Below, in pieces: positions 25,255 to 34,172 of a stretch of DNA of 64,000 nucleotides. Both the position numbers and the translations under genes were made by a program. Under the pieces are notes generated by a model, which did not search any database, had not been told where the DNA came from, and saw only the letters and a program-made list of their open reading frames with translations. Within the stretch, counting starts at the first letter, position 1. Every line of letters starts with the position of its first letter. The stretch is from Croceivirga sp. (lineage in GTDB: Bacteria; Bacteroidota; Bacteroidia; Flavobacteriales; Flavobacteriaceae). The stretch is taken from the NCBI GenBank assembly GCA_028284285.1, contig JANQSA010000051.1:1-64000 (forward strand). The letters run 5' to 3'.

Positions 25255-27693
25255 ATGAAGGTTTCTGCTAAAGTTGTTATAACCCACATAGTCGTCATTC
25301 TTTTCTTCATCGGGGCTGCCTTGGCCTATTTCTATCCGGTAATTCAGGGAAAAGCCATTTACCAATCGGATATTGCCCAATACAAGGGTATGGCCCAGGA
25401 ACGAAATAACTACAAGGAAACCACAGGTATTGAATCCTACTGGACCAACAGTGCTTTTGGCGGGATGCCTACCTATCAATTGGGCGCTAACTATCCCCAT
25501 GATTACGTGAAGAAATTGGATCGATTGATTCGGTTTTTACCGCGCCCCGCGGATTATTTGTTCTTGTATTTCCTGGGATTTTACGTTTTGATGTTCTGTA
25601 TGAAAGTGGATTGGCGACTTGCCGTTTTGGGTAGTTTGGCCTTTGGTTTCTCCACCTATTTCATTATTATCTTAGGTGTGGGACACAACGCCAAGGCCCA
25701 TGCTTTGGGGTATTTGCCTATGGTTCTGGGTGGTATTCTACTGGTATTTCGAAAAAAATATGTCCTTGGGTTTCTACTTACCGCTGTAGCAATGGCGCTG
25801 GAGATCAGTGCCAATCATTACCAAATGACGTATTACTTTTTGCTATTGGTATTGATCCTTGGATTGGTGTATTTGATGTATGCGATCAAAAAGAAAAGGC
25901 TAAAACACTTTTTCATTTCAATAGGGATTTTGATAGGAGCCGTTATGCTAAGTATTGCCACAAATATTACGGGAATAATGGCTACTAAAGAGTATGCAGA
26001 TTGGAGCACACGGGGGAAATCAGAATTGACCATCACTCCGGATGGAAGTAAGAAAGTGGTGAATAACGGTCTGGATCGGGAATATATTACCGAATACAGT
26101 TTTGGAATTTCAGAGTCTTTGGTTTTAATTGTACCCAGGATCTTTGGGGGTTCAGGAGCCGAAAGCCTGGGAAAAGAGTCAAAGGTGTATCAGTACTTAA
26201 CGGGACAAGGTCTCTCACCCTCAAGAGTTAAAGAGTTTACATCCGGATTACCCTTGTACTGGGGAGAACAACCAATCGTTGCAGGTCCGGCCTATATAGG
26301 TGCTGTGGTTTTCTTTTTATTCATTTTAAGCTTGTTTTTAGTAAAAGGAAAGAAAAAATGGTGGCTGGTTGGAGGAATACTCCTCTCCTTATTCCTTTCC
26401 TGGGGTAAAAACTTCCCTTTGCTTACTAATTTCATGATTGATTATTTCCCTTTGTACAACAAGTTTCGGGCCGTATCCTCCATTCAAATCATTCTGGAAC
26501 TCTGTATCCCCGTTTTAGCGATTTTGGGACTTAAGGAATTCTTTTCTGCATCGGTGAAGAAAAAGGAAAAACTGCGCGCTTTACGATTATCGGGATTGAT
26601 CTGTCTGGGACTTATAATAGGATTATTTCTGATGAAAGGCGTATTCAGCTTTGAGGGCGCTAATGATGCTACCTACCAGCAATATTTTGGGAACGAACTT
26701 ATGAATATGATTCTACGGGATCGAGAAGCTGTCTATGTGAACGATACCTTAAGGACTTTAATTTATATGGCCCTTGCGGGAGCACTACTCTTTTTATTTG
26801 GCAGAGGAGTCGTTAAAAGGAATGTGGCATTGGTTGCTATAGGTGTTTTAGTAGTATTTGATCTGGTGGGCGTAAACCAACGCTACGTAAACGAAGCGGA
26901 CTTTGTAAGCCAACGGATCATAAATCGCCCCTTCCAGGCCAGTGAAGCCGATAGACAGTTACAATCCTCCGATCCATCCATCTACCGGGTGTTTGACCCT
27001 GCAGAGGGACTTAATGGCGCGCGAAATTCCTATTTCCATAAATCCCTTGGGGGGTACCACGCTGCAAAACCTGCCAGGCTACAGGATTTGTTTGAATTTC
27101 ATTTGTACAGTAACAATCTGGATGTGCTGAACATGCTAAATGTAAAATACATTTTTCAGCAGGATGAAGAAGGGAATCGGTTTCCTGCCATCAATCCTGA
27201 TGCGAATGGCCCGGCCTGGTTTGTGGAGCATTTGATTGCCGTGGAAAGTGCTGATGAGGAAATTAAAGTACTCGACAGTCTTAATACAAAAGCAAGTGCC
27301 GTATTTGACAGGGAGAAGTTTCCACAGTTACGACAGCAAAACTTTGAAATTGATTCGCTTACGGAGATTACAGTGGTGGATCACCGTCCGGATTACATCA
27401 AATACAAAACGGAAAATGCAAATCCCGGATTTGCAGTATTTTCAGAAATGCACTATCCCATGGGCTGGATTGCTACCTTAGATGGTAAGGAGGTACCCCA
27501 TTTTAGGGTAAACTATGCCCTGCGCGGTATGGAAGTTCCCGCAGGAACACATGAAATTGAGTTCCGTTTTGAACCGGAAGTAGTACAAACCGGTAGCACT
27601 GTGGCATTGATCAGCAATATGGTCTTGGGCATATTGCTGCTGGGGGGATTGGTTTGGAGTTTTTGGCGACCTCAGCGAAAAAACGAAGGGTAA
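25255..27693 (+). CDS. YfhO-like multi-spanning membrane protein
   Basis: 812 residues from the ATG at 25255. About twelve to fourteen hydrophobic helices fill residues 5-560 (first: VVITHIVVILFFIGAALAYFYPVI; last near the C terminus: VALISNMVLGILLLGGLVWSF), with an extracytoplasmic domain at about 565-775. The loop after helix 1 (YQSDIAQYKGMAQERN) is the position where GT-C glycosyltransferases carry catalytic acids. YfhO proteins are GT-C-like and linked to lipid-carrier sugar transfer in other bacteria. The ATG of the next gene overlaps its TAA by one base. Confidence 0.88.
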   Translation: MKVSAKVVITHIVVILFFIGAALAYFYPVIQGKAIYQSDIAQYKGMAQERNNYKETTGIESYWTNSAFGGMPTYQLGANYPHDYVKKLDRLIRFLPRPADYLFLYFLGFYVLMFCMKVDWRLAVLGSLAFGFSTYFIIILGVGHNAKAHALGYLPMVLGGILLVFRKKYVLGFLLTAVAMALEISANHYQMTYYFLLLVLILGLVYLMYAIKKKRLKHFFISIGILIGAVMLSIATNITGIMATKEYADWSTRGKSELTITPDGSKKVVNNGLDREYITEYSFGISESLVLIVPRIFGGSGAESLGKESKVYQYLTGQGLSPSRVKEFTSGLPLYWGEQPIVAGPAYIGAVVFFLFILSLFLVKGKKKWWLVGGILLSLFLSWGKNFPLLTNFMIDYFPLYNKFRAVSSIQIILELCIPVLAILGLKEFFSASVKKKEKLRALRLSGLICLGLIIGLFLMKGVFSFEGANDATYQQYFGNELMNMILRDREAVYVNDTLRTLIYMALAGALLFLFGRGVVKRNVALVAIGVLVVFDLVGVNQRYVNEADFVSQRIINRPFQASEADRQLQSSDPSIYRVFDPAEGLNGARNSYFHKSLGGYHAAKPARLQDLFEFHLYSNNLDVLNMLNVKYIFQQDEEGNRFPAINPDANGPAWFVEHLIAVESADEEIKVLDSLNTKASAVFDREKFPQLRQQNFEIDSLTEITVVDHRPDYIKYKTENANPGFAVFSEMHYPMGWIATLDGKEVPHFRVNYALRGMEVPAGTHEIEFRFEPEVVQTGSTVALISNMVLGILLLGGLVWSFWRPQRKNEG

Positions 27694-28979
27694 TGCAAAA
27701 GGTGCTTATTATCACCTATTATTGGCCACCTGCCGGGGGACCGGGAGTACAACGATGGCTTAAGTTTGTAGAGTACCTTCCTGATTTTGGTTGGATTCCC
27801 ATAGTGTTTGTACCTGAAAACCCTACATATCCTATTTTGGACGAATCTTTAGTGCAGAAAGTTCCCCCAGGGATAAAAGTGATCCAGCACCCTATCATTG
27901 AGCCCTATCGTTGGGCTAAACTCTTTTCTCAAAAAAAAACAAAGCGAATCAGTAAAGGAATAATTGCTTCCCACCAAAAACAGTCGCTTTTAGAACGCCT
28001 TTTACTTTGGGTGCGTGGGAATCTGTTTATTCCTGATGCGCGAAAATTTTGGGTGAACCCTGCTGCTGATCGGTTAATGCAACTAATTAAAAAGGAAGAG
28101 ATTACAACAGTGATCACTACGGGACCGCCGCATAGTGTTCACTTAATCGGCCTTGAATTGAAGAGAACGCTTAAGGTGCAATGGCTGGCAGACTTCCGGG
28201 ATCCATGGACGAGTATTGGATACCACAAAAAGCTAAAGTTAACCAGGGCCTCACAACACAAACATAAACGTCTGGAAAAAGAAGTGGTGAATGGGGCGGA
28301 CCGGATTCTGGTAACGAGTACCACTACTAAAAAAGAATTTCAGGAATTGACGGCAAAACCGATTGAGGTGATCACCAATGGTTATGATACCGAACCACTG
28401 AAAGTGCCTTTGGATTCAAAATTTACAATTTCCCATCTAGGGTCTTTGTTAACGGACCGAAATCCTGTTGCTCTTTGGGAAGTGCTCTCAGAACTGGTGG
28501 ATGAAGCACCGACATTCGGCGAGTACTTAAAAATACAGCTTATTGGCGTTGTGGGAGAAGGTGTGTTGGAAACCATAGCAAAGGCTGGTCTTAGGCCCTA
28601 TGTGGATATTCCGGGTTATGTTTCCTATGACCAGGTGTTGGAATTTCAATCCCGATCCCAGGTATTGCTATTATTGGAAATTGATGCCCCTGAAACCCGC
28701 GGAATTATTCCCGGTAAACTTTTTGAATATTTTATCGCTTCACGACCCATACTTGCAATAGGTCCTGAGGGCTGGGAGGCAGGGGAGATGGTGGAGAAGC
28801 ATCAAGCCGGCTGTTATGTACACCAAACGGAAAAGGAAACATTAAAAAAACTACTTTTGGAATGGTTTCATAAGTTTCAGCAAGGAGGACTTTCAATATA
28901 TCCCAACCAGATAGCGCAGTACCATCGCAGGGAACTAACAAAACAACTGGCCAATAGTCTTACATGGGAATCGTCTTAA
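27693..28979 (+). CDS. Glycosyltransferase family 4-like protein
   Basis: 428 residues from the ATG at 27693, which shares a base with the yfhO stop (TAATG). The N terminus VLIITYYWPPAGGPGVQRW is typical of GT-B fold GT4 enzymes. The second Rossmann domain carries FTISHLGSLLTDRNP and the donor-binding region ETRGIIPGKLFEYFIASRP with its Glu. Substrates are unknown. It overlaps the flippase gene by 16 nt, so all four genes here are likely one transcript for a surface or lipid-linked glycan. Confidence 0.9.
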   Translation: MQKVLIITYYWPPAGGPGVQRWLKFVEYLPDFGWIPIVFVPENPTYPILDESLVQKVPPGIKVIQHPIIEPYRWAKLFSQKKTKRISKGIIASHQKQSLLERLLLWVRGNLFIPDARKFWVNPAADRLMQLIKKEEITTVITTGPPHSVHLIGLELKRTLKVQWLADFRDPWTSIGYHKKLKLTRASQHKHKRLEKEVVNGADRILVTSTTTKKEFQELTAKPIEVITNGYDTEPLKVPLDSKFTISHLGSLLTDRNPVALWEVLSELVDEAPTFGEYLKIQLIGVVGEGVLETIAKAGLRPYVDIPGYVSYDQVLEFQSRSQVLLLLEIDAPETRGIIPGKLFEYFIASRPILAIGPEGWEAGEMVEKHQAGCYVHQTEKETLKKLLLEWFHKFQQGGLSIYPNQIAQYHRRELTKQLANSLTWESS

Positions 28980-30427
28980 AACAATCGCTTCAAAACATGG
29001 TTATTACCTATTTGGGTTTTGCCATTGGGGCGATGAACACCTTATTCCTGTACACCTATATTTTAGAACCCCGGTACTATGGACTGGTAACTTTTATTTT
29101 GGCCACAGGAGCCATTTTGATGCCGTTAATGGCTTTTGGCGTTCATAATACCCTGATTCGGTTCTACAGCGCGCAATCGGAACAGGAAAAAGATGGATTT
29201 CTAACCTTAATGCTGGTAAGCCCGCTTTTGACCATAATTCCTCTGGCAGGAGTTACCTGGATTTTTTACGATGGGATAGGCAATTTTATTTCCAAAGAAA
29301 ACCCCATCGTAAAAAATTATCTCTGGTACATCTTTTTGGTGGGGCTGGCACTTGCCTATTTTGAGGTGTATTATTCCTGGAGTAAAGCGCAGTTGAAATC
29401 CGTTTTTGGTAATTTCATGAAGGAAGTATTTGCGCGGATGGGTGTAAGCCTGTTACTGGGATTACTGTATTTCCAAAGTATTACACTGGATGTCTTCTTC
29501 AAAGCGTTGGTGGGCTTGTATTTGTTTCGAACGGTTTTGATGCAGTTGTATGCGTATAGTGTTCACAAAAGGAAATTAGACTTTAAATTTCCTAAAGACA
29601 CCAAGAACATACTTACCTATAGTTTTCTGATCATACTGGGAGGATCCGCTGCCGTGCTTTTGCTGGAGATCGATAAATTTATGATCAATCAGTTAACCGC
29701 TTTGGAAAATGTTGCCTTTTACGGGGTAGGAGTGTATATAGCAACAGTTATCATCGTCCCTTCCCGAGCCATGCACCAGATCACCTATCCGTTGACTGCA
29801 GAGCTATTGAATAGTAGTAATTTTTTTGAGCTTGAACTACTTTATAAAAGAAGCTCGCTTACCCTTTTCATCGCTGCAGGTTTATTATTCTTGTTGATCA
29901 TTCTGAACCTGGAAGAACTGTATAAGTTGTTACCCGAAGCGTATTGGGGTGGCTTTGCTGTGGTCTTTTTGATTGGCCTGGCCAAAGTGTTTGATTCCCT
30001 TTTGGGAAACATTAATTCCATACTTTACAACTCCAAATATTACAAAACCATATTGCTGTTAGGGTTGCTTTTGGCTTTGACCACCATTTTGCTCAATCTT
30101 TGGTTGATCCCTATTTTAGGTATTGAGGGCGCTGCTTTAGCCACTTGTATTGCCATATTCCTTTTCAACATAATTAAAATGGTCTTTGTTAAGCTGAAGT
30201 TTGGATTTTTACCGTTCGGGAAGGGGACATTTAAGATTTTTGCCACTTTGGTCGTATTGGGATTTCTCTTTTGGCCACTTAGCTTCCCTTTTCATCCGGT
30301 CTTCAATATTACTTTAAAATCGGTGATGCTATTTCTGATGTATGTTGGTATATTATACCGGTTTGATATTTCGGAAGATGTGTCGGGGTTAATCTCAAGG
30401 CTATTACAAAGAAAAACCCCGCGGTAA
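28964..30427 (+). CDS. Oligosaccharide flippase family protein (Wzx-like)
   Basis: 487 residues with about 14 predicted transmembrane helices. The N-terminal LKQSLQNMVITYLGFAIGAMNTL and the central EIDKFMINQLTALENVAFYGVGVYIATVI are typical of the MOP-superfamily Wzx/polysaccharide exporter branch. Expected to move a lipid-linked saccharide across the inner membrane. The ATG lies 16 nt inside the glycosyltransferase gene. It is the last gene of the operon; a hairpin covers its stop region. Confidence 0.88.
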   Translation: MGIVLKQSLQNMVITYLGFAIGAMNTLFLYTYILEPRYYGLVTFILATGAILMPLMAFGVHNTLIRFYSAQSEQEKDGFLTLMLVSPLLTIIPLAGVTWIFYDGIGNFISKENPIVKNYLWYIFLVGLALAYFEVYYSWSKAQLKSVFGNFMKEVFARMGVSLLLGLLYFQSITLDVFFKALVGLYLFRTVLMQLYAYSVHKRKLDFKFPKDTKNILTYSFLIILGGSAAVLLLEIDKFMINQLTALENVAFYGVGVYIATVIIVPSRAMHQITYPLTAELLNSSNFFELELLYKRSSLTLFIAAGLLFLLIILNLEELYKLLPEAYWGGFAVVFLIGLAKVFDSLLGNINSILYNSKYYKTILLLGLLLALTTILLNLWLIPILGIEGAALATCIAIFLFNIIKMVFVKLKFGFLPFGKGTFKIFATLVVLGFLFWPLSFPFHPVFNITLKSVMLFLMYVGILYRFDISEDVSGLISRLLQRKTPR

Positions 30428-30448
30428 GCAGGACGCGTACCACGGGGT
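30411..30448 (-). terminator. Rho-independent terminator of the Arg-rich protein gene
   Basis: Read on the minus strand, ACCCCGTGGTA pairs with TACCGCGGGGT (one mismatch) and is followed by a run of Ts. It lies downstream of the gene ending at 30478 and overlaps the last codons of the convergent flippase gene. Confidence 0.8.
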
Positions 30449-30477
30449 CAAACAACTAACCAACCTAAAAACTATTT

Positions 30478-31740
30478 TTATAACCTTCTTGCACTTCTTG
30501 TGCTTCTGCTATTTCTATTTGTTCCGGAAGTACTTCTTTTGGTGGTAGTACTTCGCGTTACGGTTCTTTTTTGAGGGGTACTGCGCTTAACACTGGTACT
30601 CCTGCTCCTGTTTTGTGCTACGCTACGCTTCGGTTTTGCCTGGGTAGTACTTCGCCTGGTAACCGTCCGCTTTTGCGGTGTACGGGTTTCCGTGCGTTTG
30701 GCTACCGAGGCCCGGTTATTGGACCTACTTACTTCACTATTTCGTTGCACTTCACCTTGTCTATTTCTATTACTGCGTTGTGTTACTGTGTTCGTATTAT
30801 TTCTCCGTACTGTAGTACTCCGTTGAACGTCATTTTGTCTACTCCGGTTACTACGTTGCGTAACGGCTCTATTGTTATTCCGGCGAACCGTGGTATTCCT
30901 TTGAACATCATTTGACCTACTTCGGTTACTTCGCTGTGTAACGGCCCTGTTGTTATTTCTTCGTACTTCCCTGTTGGAACGGGCCACACTTCTTTGTGCT
31001 GTACCGTTGTTCCTTCCGGAATACTGTCTGTTACTTCTACCGCTGTTCTCCCGTACCGCAACACGCCTGTCATTTCGGTAGATGTTAGCTCTTCGGGTAC
31101 GATTAAATCGATACTCCCTACCAATTTGAGCATACGTTCTCCTTATGTTGTTTCGGTAAGGCCTGTGCCAGGTATATCGGATAGGACGATAAAACCTTCG
31201 GTATGGCGTAGTCCACACATTACAGAATCCAATGGCAGGCCGTACAAACCATCTGTGCCATGGTCGGAAGATATACCCACGATTGTAGATGTTAATGAAT
31301 CCTGTGGTATGACTGAAGACACCACCATTCCAAAACACATTCAATCCTCCAACACGTCTTACAAATCCATTTCTGTACCAGATGTCTACTCCACCAATCT
31401 GGGAAACCCTACCAAAATAGTCATAGAAAATAGGAACATTCTCTACCTGGATTACTGCCCCATAATCATCGTATTGTACGAATGGATTGTAATCCCAACC
31501 GGAGTTAAAGGTGATCCCCACATTCCCGATTTGTGCACCAACCCCAACATTAACACGATTATCTATAAAGAAATCAAACTCACCATCGGGATACACAGAA
31601 AACGTGATACCGCTTTCATTAAAAATAAATGAGTTGCCATAGCGAAACGTAGTCATAACAGTCTCGCTGTTCAGCGTTGCAGCTTGTATACTCGTAGCTC
31701 CGAATATCAATGCTGCCAATAAGAGTACAAACTTTTTCAT
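30478..31740 (-). CDS. Secreted Arg/Asn/Ser-rich repeat protein
   Basis: 420 residues. Signal peptide about 1-20 (ending in IQAA). Residues 25-155 form a beta-rich, aromatic domain with repeating Gly-Asn strands (VGVGAQIGNVGITFN, FGRVSQIGGVDIWYRNG, RRVGGLNVFWNGG). Residues 155-215 are rich in Trp, Tyr and Arg. The rest is low-complexity and highly basic, with three tandem 26-residue repeats (259-336) and then a Thr/Lys/Arg/Ser-rich tail. Not a family I recognise beyond flavobacterial hypothetical proteins. The positive tail suggests binding to polyanions such as LPS, DNA or RNA outside the cytoplasm. Terminated by the hairpin at 30411-30448. Confidence 0.75.
   Translation of the reverse strand: MKKFVLLLAALIFGATSIQAATLNSETVMTTFRYGNSFIFNESGITFSVYPDGEFDFFIDNRVNVGVGAQIGNVGITFNSGWDYNPFVQYDDYGAVIQVENVPIFYDYFGRVSQIGGVDIWYRNGFVRRVGGLNVFWNGGVFSHTTGFINIYNRGYIFRPWHRWFVRPAIGFCNVWTTPYRRFYRPIRYTWHRPYRNNIRRTYAQIGREYRFNRTRRANIYRNDRRVAVRENSGRSNRQYSGRNNGTAQRSVARSNREVRRNNNRAVTQRSNRSRSNDVQRNTTVRRNNNRAVTQRSNRSRQNDVQRSTTVRRNNTNTVTQRSNRNRQGEVQRNSEVSRSNNRASVAKRTETRTPQKRTVTRRSTTQAKPKRSVAQNRSRSTSVKRSTPQKRTVTRSTTTKRSTSGTNRNSRSTRSARRL
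30733..30966 (-). repeat. Three tandem 78-bp coding repeats
   Basis: Inside the Arg-rich gene, residues 259-284, 285-310 and 311-336 repeat a 26-residue unit of the form VRRNNNRAVTQRSNRSR followed by xNDVQRxTT. The third copy is more diverged, and a fourth decayed copy starts at residue 337. The DNA is similarly repeated in 78-bp steps. Confidence 0.85.
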
Positions 31741-31938
31741 AACTGTTGAATTTTAAGTTCCGGGAGCAACTATTTACATCCCACCCAAATAGTATCAAAC
31801 GGCGTGCCAAAAAATATATATTGAATTTAATTATTTGAAAAACAATTAGTTAAAATAGTAATATTGCCTTTTTGCTCAGGAAAGGATCCAAGTTATCTGC
31901 TGTAATAGATTCCGTTGCAGGCACAGAATGACGAATAG

Positions 31939-31979
31939 ATTTCTCGTCGTCCCAATTACCATTGGGACTCACTCGAAAT
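31939..31979 (-). repeat. Hairpin repeat copy 1 (inverted orientation)
   Basis: Outer ATTTC (31939-31943) pairs with GAAAT (31975-31979). The inner perfect stem is GTCCCAAT / ATTGGGAC around a TACC loop (31949-31968). Flanks read AGATTTCTC on one side and CGAAATGAC on the other, the reverse of the other copies. Confidence 0.75.
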
Positions 31980-32000
31980 GACTATTGGAGTCCTAATGTC

Positions 32001-32033
32001 ATTTCGAACCGACCGGGAGGGAGCGTGAGAAAT
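32001..32033 (+). repeat. Hairpin repeat copy 2 (shortened)
   Basis: Same flanks as the other copies (GTC-ATTTCGAACCGA at the left, GAGCGTGAGAAATCT at the right). The inner stem is reduced to CCGGGAGG, so this looks like a copy that has lost half of its inner palindrome. Confidence 0.65.
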
Positions 32034-32284
32034 CTATTTTTTTTTAAAAGAGTCTACGTTGTATTTGTACGACTTAGGTATAAATTTATGACTGCAAAGT
32101 GCCGAAAAAGGATTTGTTAAAGATATTTGACTTGTCATTCCAGCTCAGGCATGAATCCATTTTTTGTATTGTAAACGATTCCGCATCATCCCGATAGCTG
32201 TTGGGACGGGATTCCTTGTTTCGAAATCTAAGTGCAGTTTACTATTGTTAGGTGTAAGAAGTGGAAATTCCAAACCCCTCCGTC

Positions 32285-32326
32285 ATTTCGCTTGCGAAAT
32301 TACACCTCCCCTTGCCTAAGGGGAGG
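32285..32326. repeat. Two adjacent small perfect palindromes
   Basis: ATTTCGC-TT-GCGAAAT (32285-32300) is followed by CCTCCCCTT-GCCT-AAGGGGAGG (32305-32326). Both could form tight hairpins. The second resembles cores of dispersed repeats seen in many bacterial genomes. Confidence 0.6.
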
Positions 32327-32345
32327 AGCTATTTGTTTTTATGTC

Positions 32346-32385
32346 ATTTCGAAATGAGTCCTTTGTAAAAGGACGATTGAGAAAT
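32346..32385 (+). repeat. Hairpin repeat copy 3
   Basis: Outer ATTTC (32346-32350) pairs with GAAAT (32381-32385). The inner stem is GTCCTTT / AAAGGAC around a 3-nt loop (32358-32374). The inner stem differs in sequence from copies 1 and 4 but keeps full pairing. Confidence 0.75.
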
Positions 32386-32423
32386 CTATTGTAATCCGTT
32401 AAAATGTTGCGGTAACCACAAGG

Positions 32424-33317
32424 CTACAAACTATCAAACTCCACAAAGTCAAATTGAGGAGAAGCCTCAAACAAATGGCGCAAAAGCGAAGCGTGACCAT
32501 TACCCATGATAACCAGGATACGATCTTCAGGTCCTTCGGATAAGGCAACAAGCCTGGAAAAAATCCGTAGGTTTCTGTTATACCACCATATGGATAAGTT
32601 ATCCGCAGCCTGATTTTCTACCGTGCCCATGTTCCCGGTGAGGTACAACCCATAATTAGCCAAATGATTTTCCCTTGAATTCATATACTTAAAATACTCC
32701 AGCAAATGAACCTTGGGAATTAGTTTGTCGTCATAATCCAACCATTTCTTGGCCATATCCCAATACGGATCGGGGGCATCCCAATCTATTTGGTCTATCA
32801 GAGCGTTTAACACCACTGAATCCTTTTTCTTTAAATCGTAGAACAGGGATCCGGTATCTATGGCGTAGAGGGTGTCCAGTGCCATATCTTTTGCCATACG
32901 CATTCCGAGCGTAAAACGTTCGTCTCTTTTATCGGAATACGCTCCGTTTTTATACGCATTGAATTTTTCCATAGTATTCCAGGAAGGCCTGGCTTCAATA
33001 GCAATTTTATTGGGTTGGAATTTCTTGATATAGGCGATTAGGTCTTCCAGTTCCGACTTTTTAGGTTCTTTAAGCACATCTATTTGATCTTCTTCGGCAG
33101 TTTTGTGTGTGTCCAATCCCGGATATTGAAAGTGAAATGTGCCCACCACCAAAACTTTTGCCCGTTCCTTTGGATAAAAGTCTTTAGGCGATTTTATGGT
33201 ATCCCATACGGAGGGTTGGAAGTCCCTGGTTGAATTTGTTTCTGACCTGGGCTGGCATCCGCTTGCCATTAGAAATATAGCAGCTACTACTGCCAGGGGA
33301 GAATGTGGTGTGTTCAT
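32424..33317 (-). CDS. DUF5694 lipoprotein
   Basis: 297 residues. The N terminus ends in the lipobox MASGC, so it is probably lipid-anchored in the periplasm or outer membrane. Core motifs are VLVVGTFHFQYPG, NKIAIEARPSW, and near the C terminus ILVIMGNGHASLLRHLF; the GTFHF/GxGH pair recalls the TraB/ChaN-like fold. DUF5694 proteins have no established activity. Framed by palindromic repeats on both sides. Confidence 0.82.
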   Translation of the reverse strand: MNTPHSPLAVVAAIFLMASGCQPRSETNSTRDFQPSVWDTIKSPKDFYPKERAKVLVVGTFHFQYPGLDTHKTAEEDQIDVLKEPKKSELEDLIAYIKKFQPNKIAIEARPSWNTMEKFNAYKNGAYSDKRDERFTLGMRMAKDMALDTLYAIDTGSLFYDLKKKDSVVLNALIDQIDWDAPDPYWDMAKKWLDYDDKLIPKVHLLEYFKYMNSRENHLANYGLYLTGNMGTVENQAADNLSIWWYNRNLRIFSRLVALSEGPEDRILVIMGNGHASLLRHLFEASPQFDFVEFDSL

Positions 33318-33469
33318 CGGTTGGAAATTTAGTATAAAGATGGACGAAATCAGGTTGTGTTACAGCGGTTTCTGCTTTCTTGTCCGTGCCTGTCTAACCG
33401 AGGCTGGCGGCAGGCGGGAGGGGGAAAACGACCAAGCAGGTTCCTGTCATTCCGGGCTTAACAAGAAAT

Positions 33470-33904
33470 CTATCCCTCCAGATACTTTTTTAAGTTTTGT
33501 AGGATGAAGTATTCCCAACCCGCAATACAACTCTCCTTTTTAAATTCAGGAATATTATCCGGGAAATCTTCTAAAACCGTCACCGTGACGGTAAGCCGGG
33601 TTAATTCTTTAATTGCTTCGAGGGTATAGGATACGGTACAACGTCCGGCATACCCCTCATACCGCCATTCCTGAACCATCTTCCGTAGGTGAGCTACTTC
33701 CAAAACCTTCCAAACGTGTGGGAAGATCCGTCCATCGTTTTCCACCGTGAATTGAGTTTCAAAACCAACTTTTGCCTCATATTCCGGAATATTGGGGAAA
33801 AACCATTGGCGCATTTCCTCCGGGAGGGTCAATGCATTCCATACCCTGTAAACAGGTACATCAAAAACATGTTGAACAACAATTGGAGGTTCGGAAGTTT
33901 TCAC
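33470..33904 (-). CDS. SRPBCC (AHSA1-like) domain protein
   Basis: 144 residues from a GTG at 33904. The fold is recognisable from VVQHVFDVPVYRVWNALTLPEEMRQWFFP at the start and CIAGWEYFILQNLKKYLEG at the end, the helix-grip pattern of activator-of-Hsp90-ATPase-like START proteins. Binds a hydrophobic ligand or partner in known members; the ligand here is unknown. The stop region runs into a truncated GTCATTCC/GAAATCT repeat fragment (about 33445-33473), so the last residues may derive from repeat sequence. Confidence 0.85.
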   Translation of the reverse strand: MKTSEPPIVVQHVFDVPVYRVWNALTLPEEMRQWFFPNIPEYEAKVGFETQFTVENDGRIFPHVWKVLEVAHLRKMVQEWRYEGYAGRCTVSYTLEAIKELTRLTVTVTVLEDFPDNIPEFKKESCIAGWEYFILQNLKKYLEG

Positions 33905-34040
33905 AGCGCCATTCGGATTTTCTTAAAGTTAATCAATTTTGGGGATTTCTCCCAGATGGGAGGGCAGGTTTGTCTACTGGCAGTAGGCCCATGTGGTGAG
34001 GGTTCTTCTTTCTGAAATGAGTATTAGGTACTGTGTTGTC

Positions 34041-34083
34041 ATTTCGAACCGATCCCGATACCTATCGGGAGAGCGTGAGAAAT
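34041..34083 (+). repeat. Hairpin repeat copy 4
   Basis: Outer ATTTC (34041-34045) and GAAAT (34079-34083) enclose a perfect inner stem, TCCCGATA / TATCGGGA, around CC (34053-34070). Flanks GTC on the left and CTATTTTT on the right match copy 2. The 268-nt gap holding it (33905-34172) has no credible gene. Confidence 0.75.
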
Positions 34084-34172
34084 CTATTTTTAAAGACCCT
34101 AAGTTATACCTGTGTACTTATGGCGTAAACCGTAAGGAGCCAGATAGTCCGGGACTTTTCCAGATTCGTCAA

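Larger units (their letters stand above)
31741..32423. other. 683-nt non-coding gap with palindromic repeats
   Basis: No plausible ORF. The gap holds at least three copies of a hairpin repeat described separately (31939-31979, 32001-32033, 32346-32385), a related ATCCCG/CGGGAT hairpin at 32188-32212, a GTCATTCC fragment near 32133, and two small perfect palindromes at 32285-32326. The stretch just upstream of 31740 should contain the promoter of the Arg-rich gene, but I found no clear TAnnTTTG match. Confidence 0.7.

Noticed and set aside
30733..30966. CRISPR-like array
   Set aside because: The 78-bp units are contiguous, in frame and coding, with no unique spacers.
30783..31133. Second minus-strand frame of 116 residues inside the Arg-rich gene
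   Set aside because: Alternative frame through the repeats without own start signal.
30994..31632. Plus-strand frame of 212 residues opposite the Arg-rich gene
   Set aside because: It is a mirror frame opened by the biased codon use of the Arg-rich gene, which has the signal peptide and repeat structure of a real protein.
31741..32423. Insertion sequence remnant
   Set aside because: No transposase fragment or terminal repeats of IS type; only short independent hairpins.
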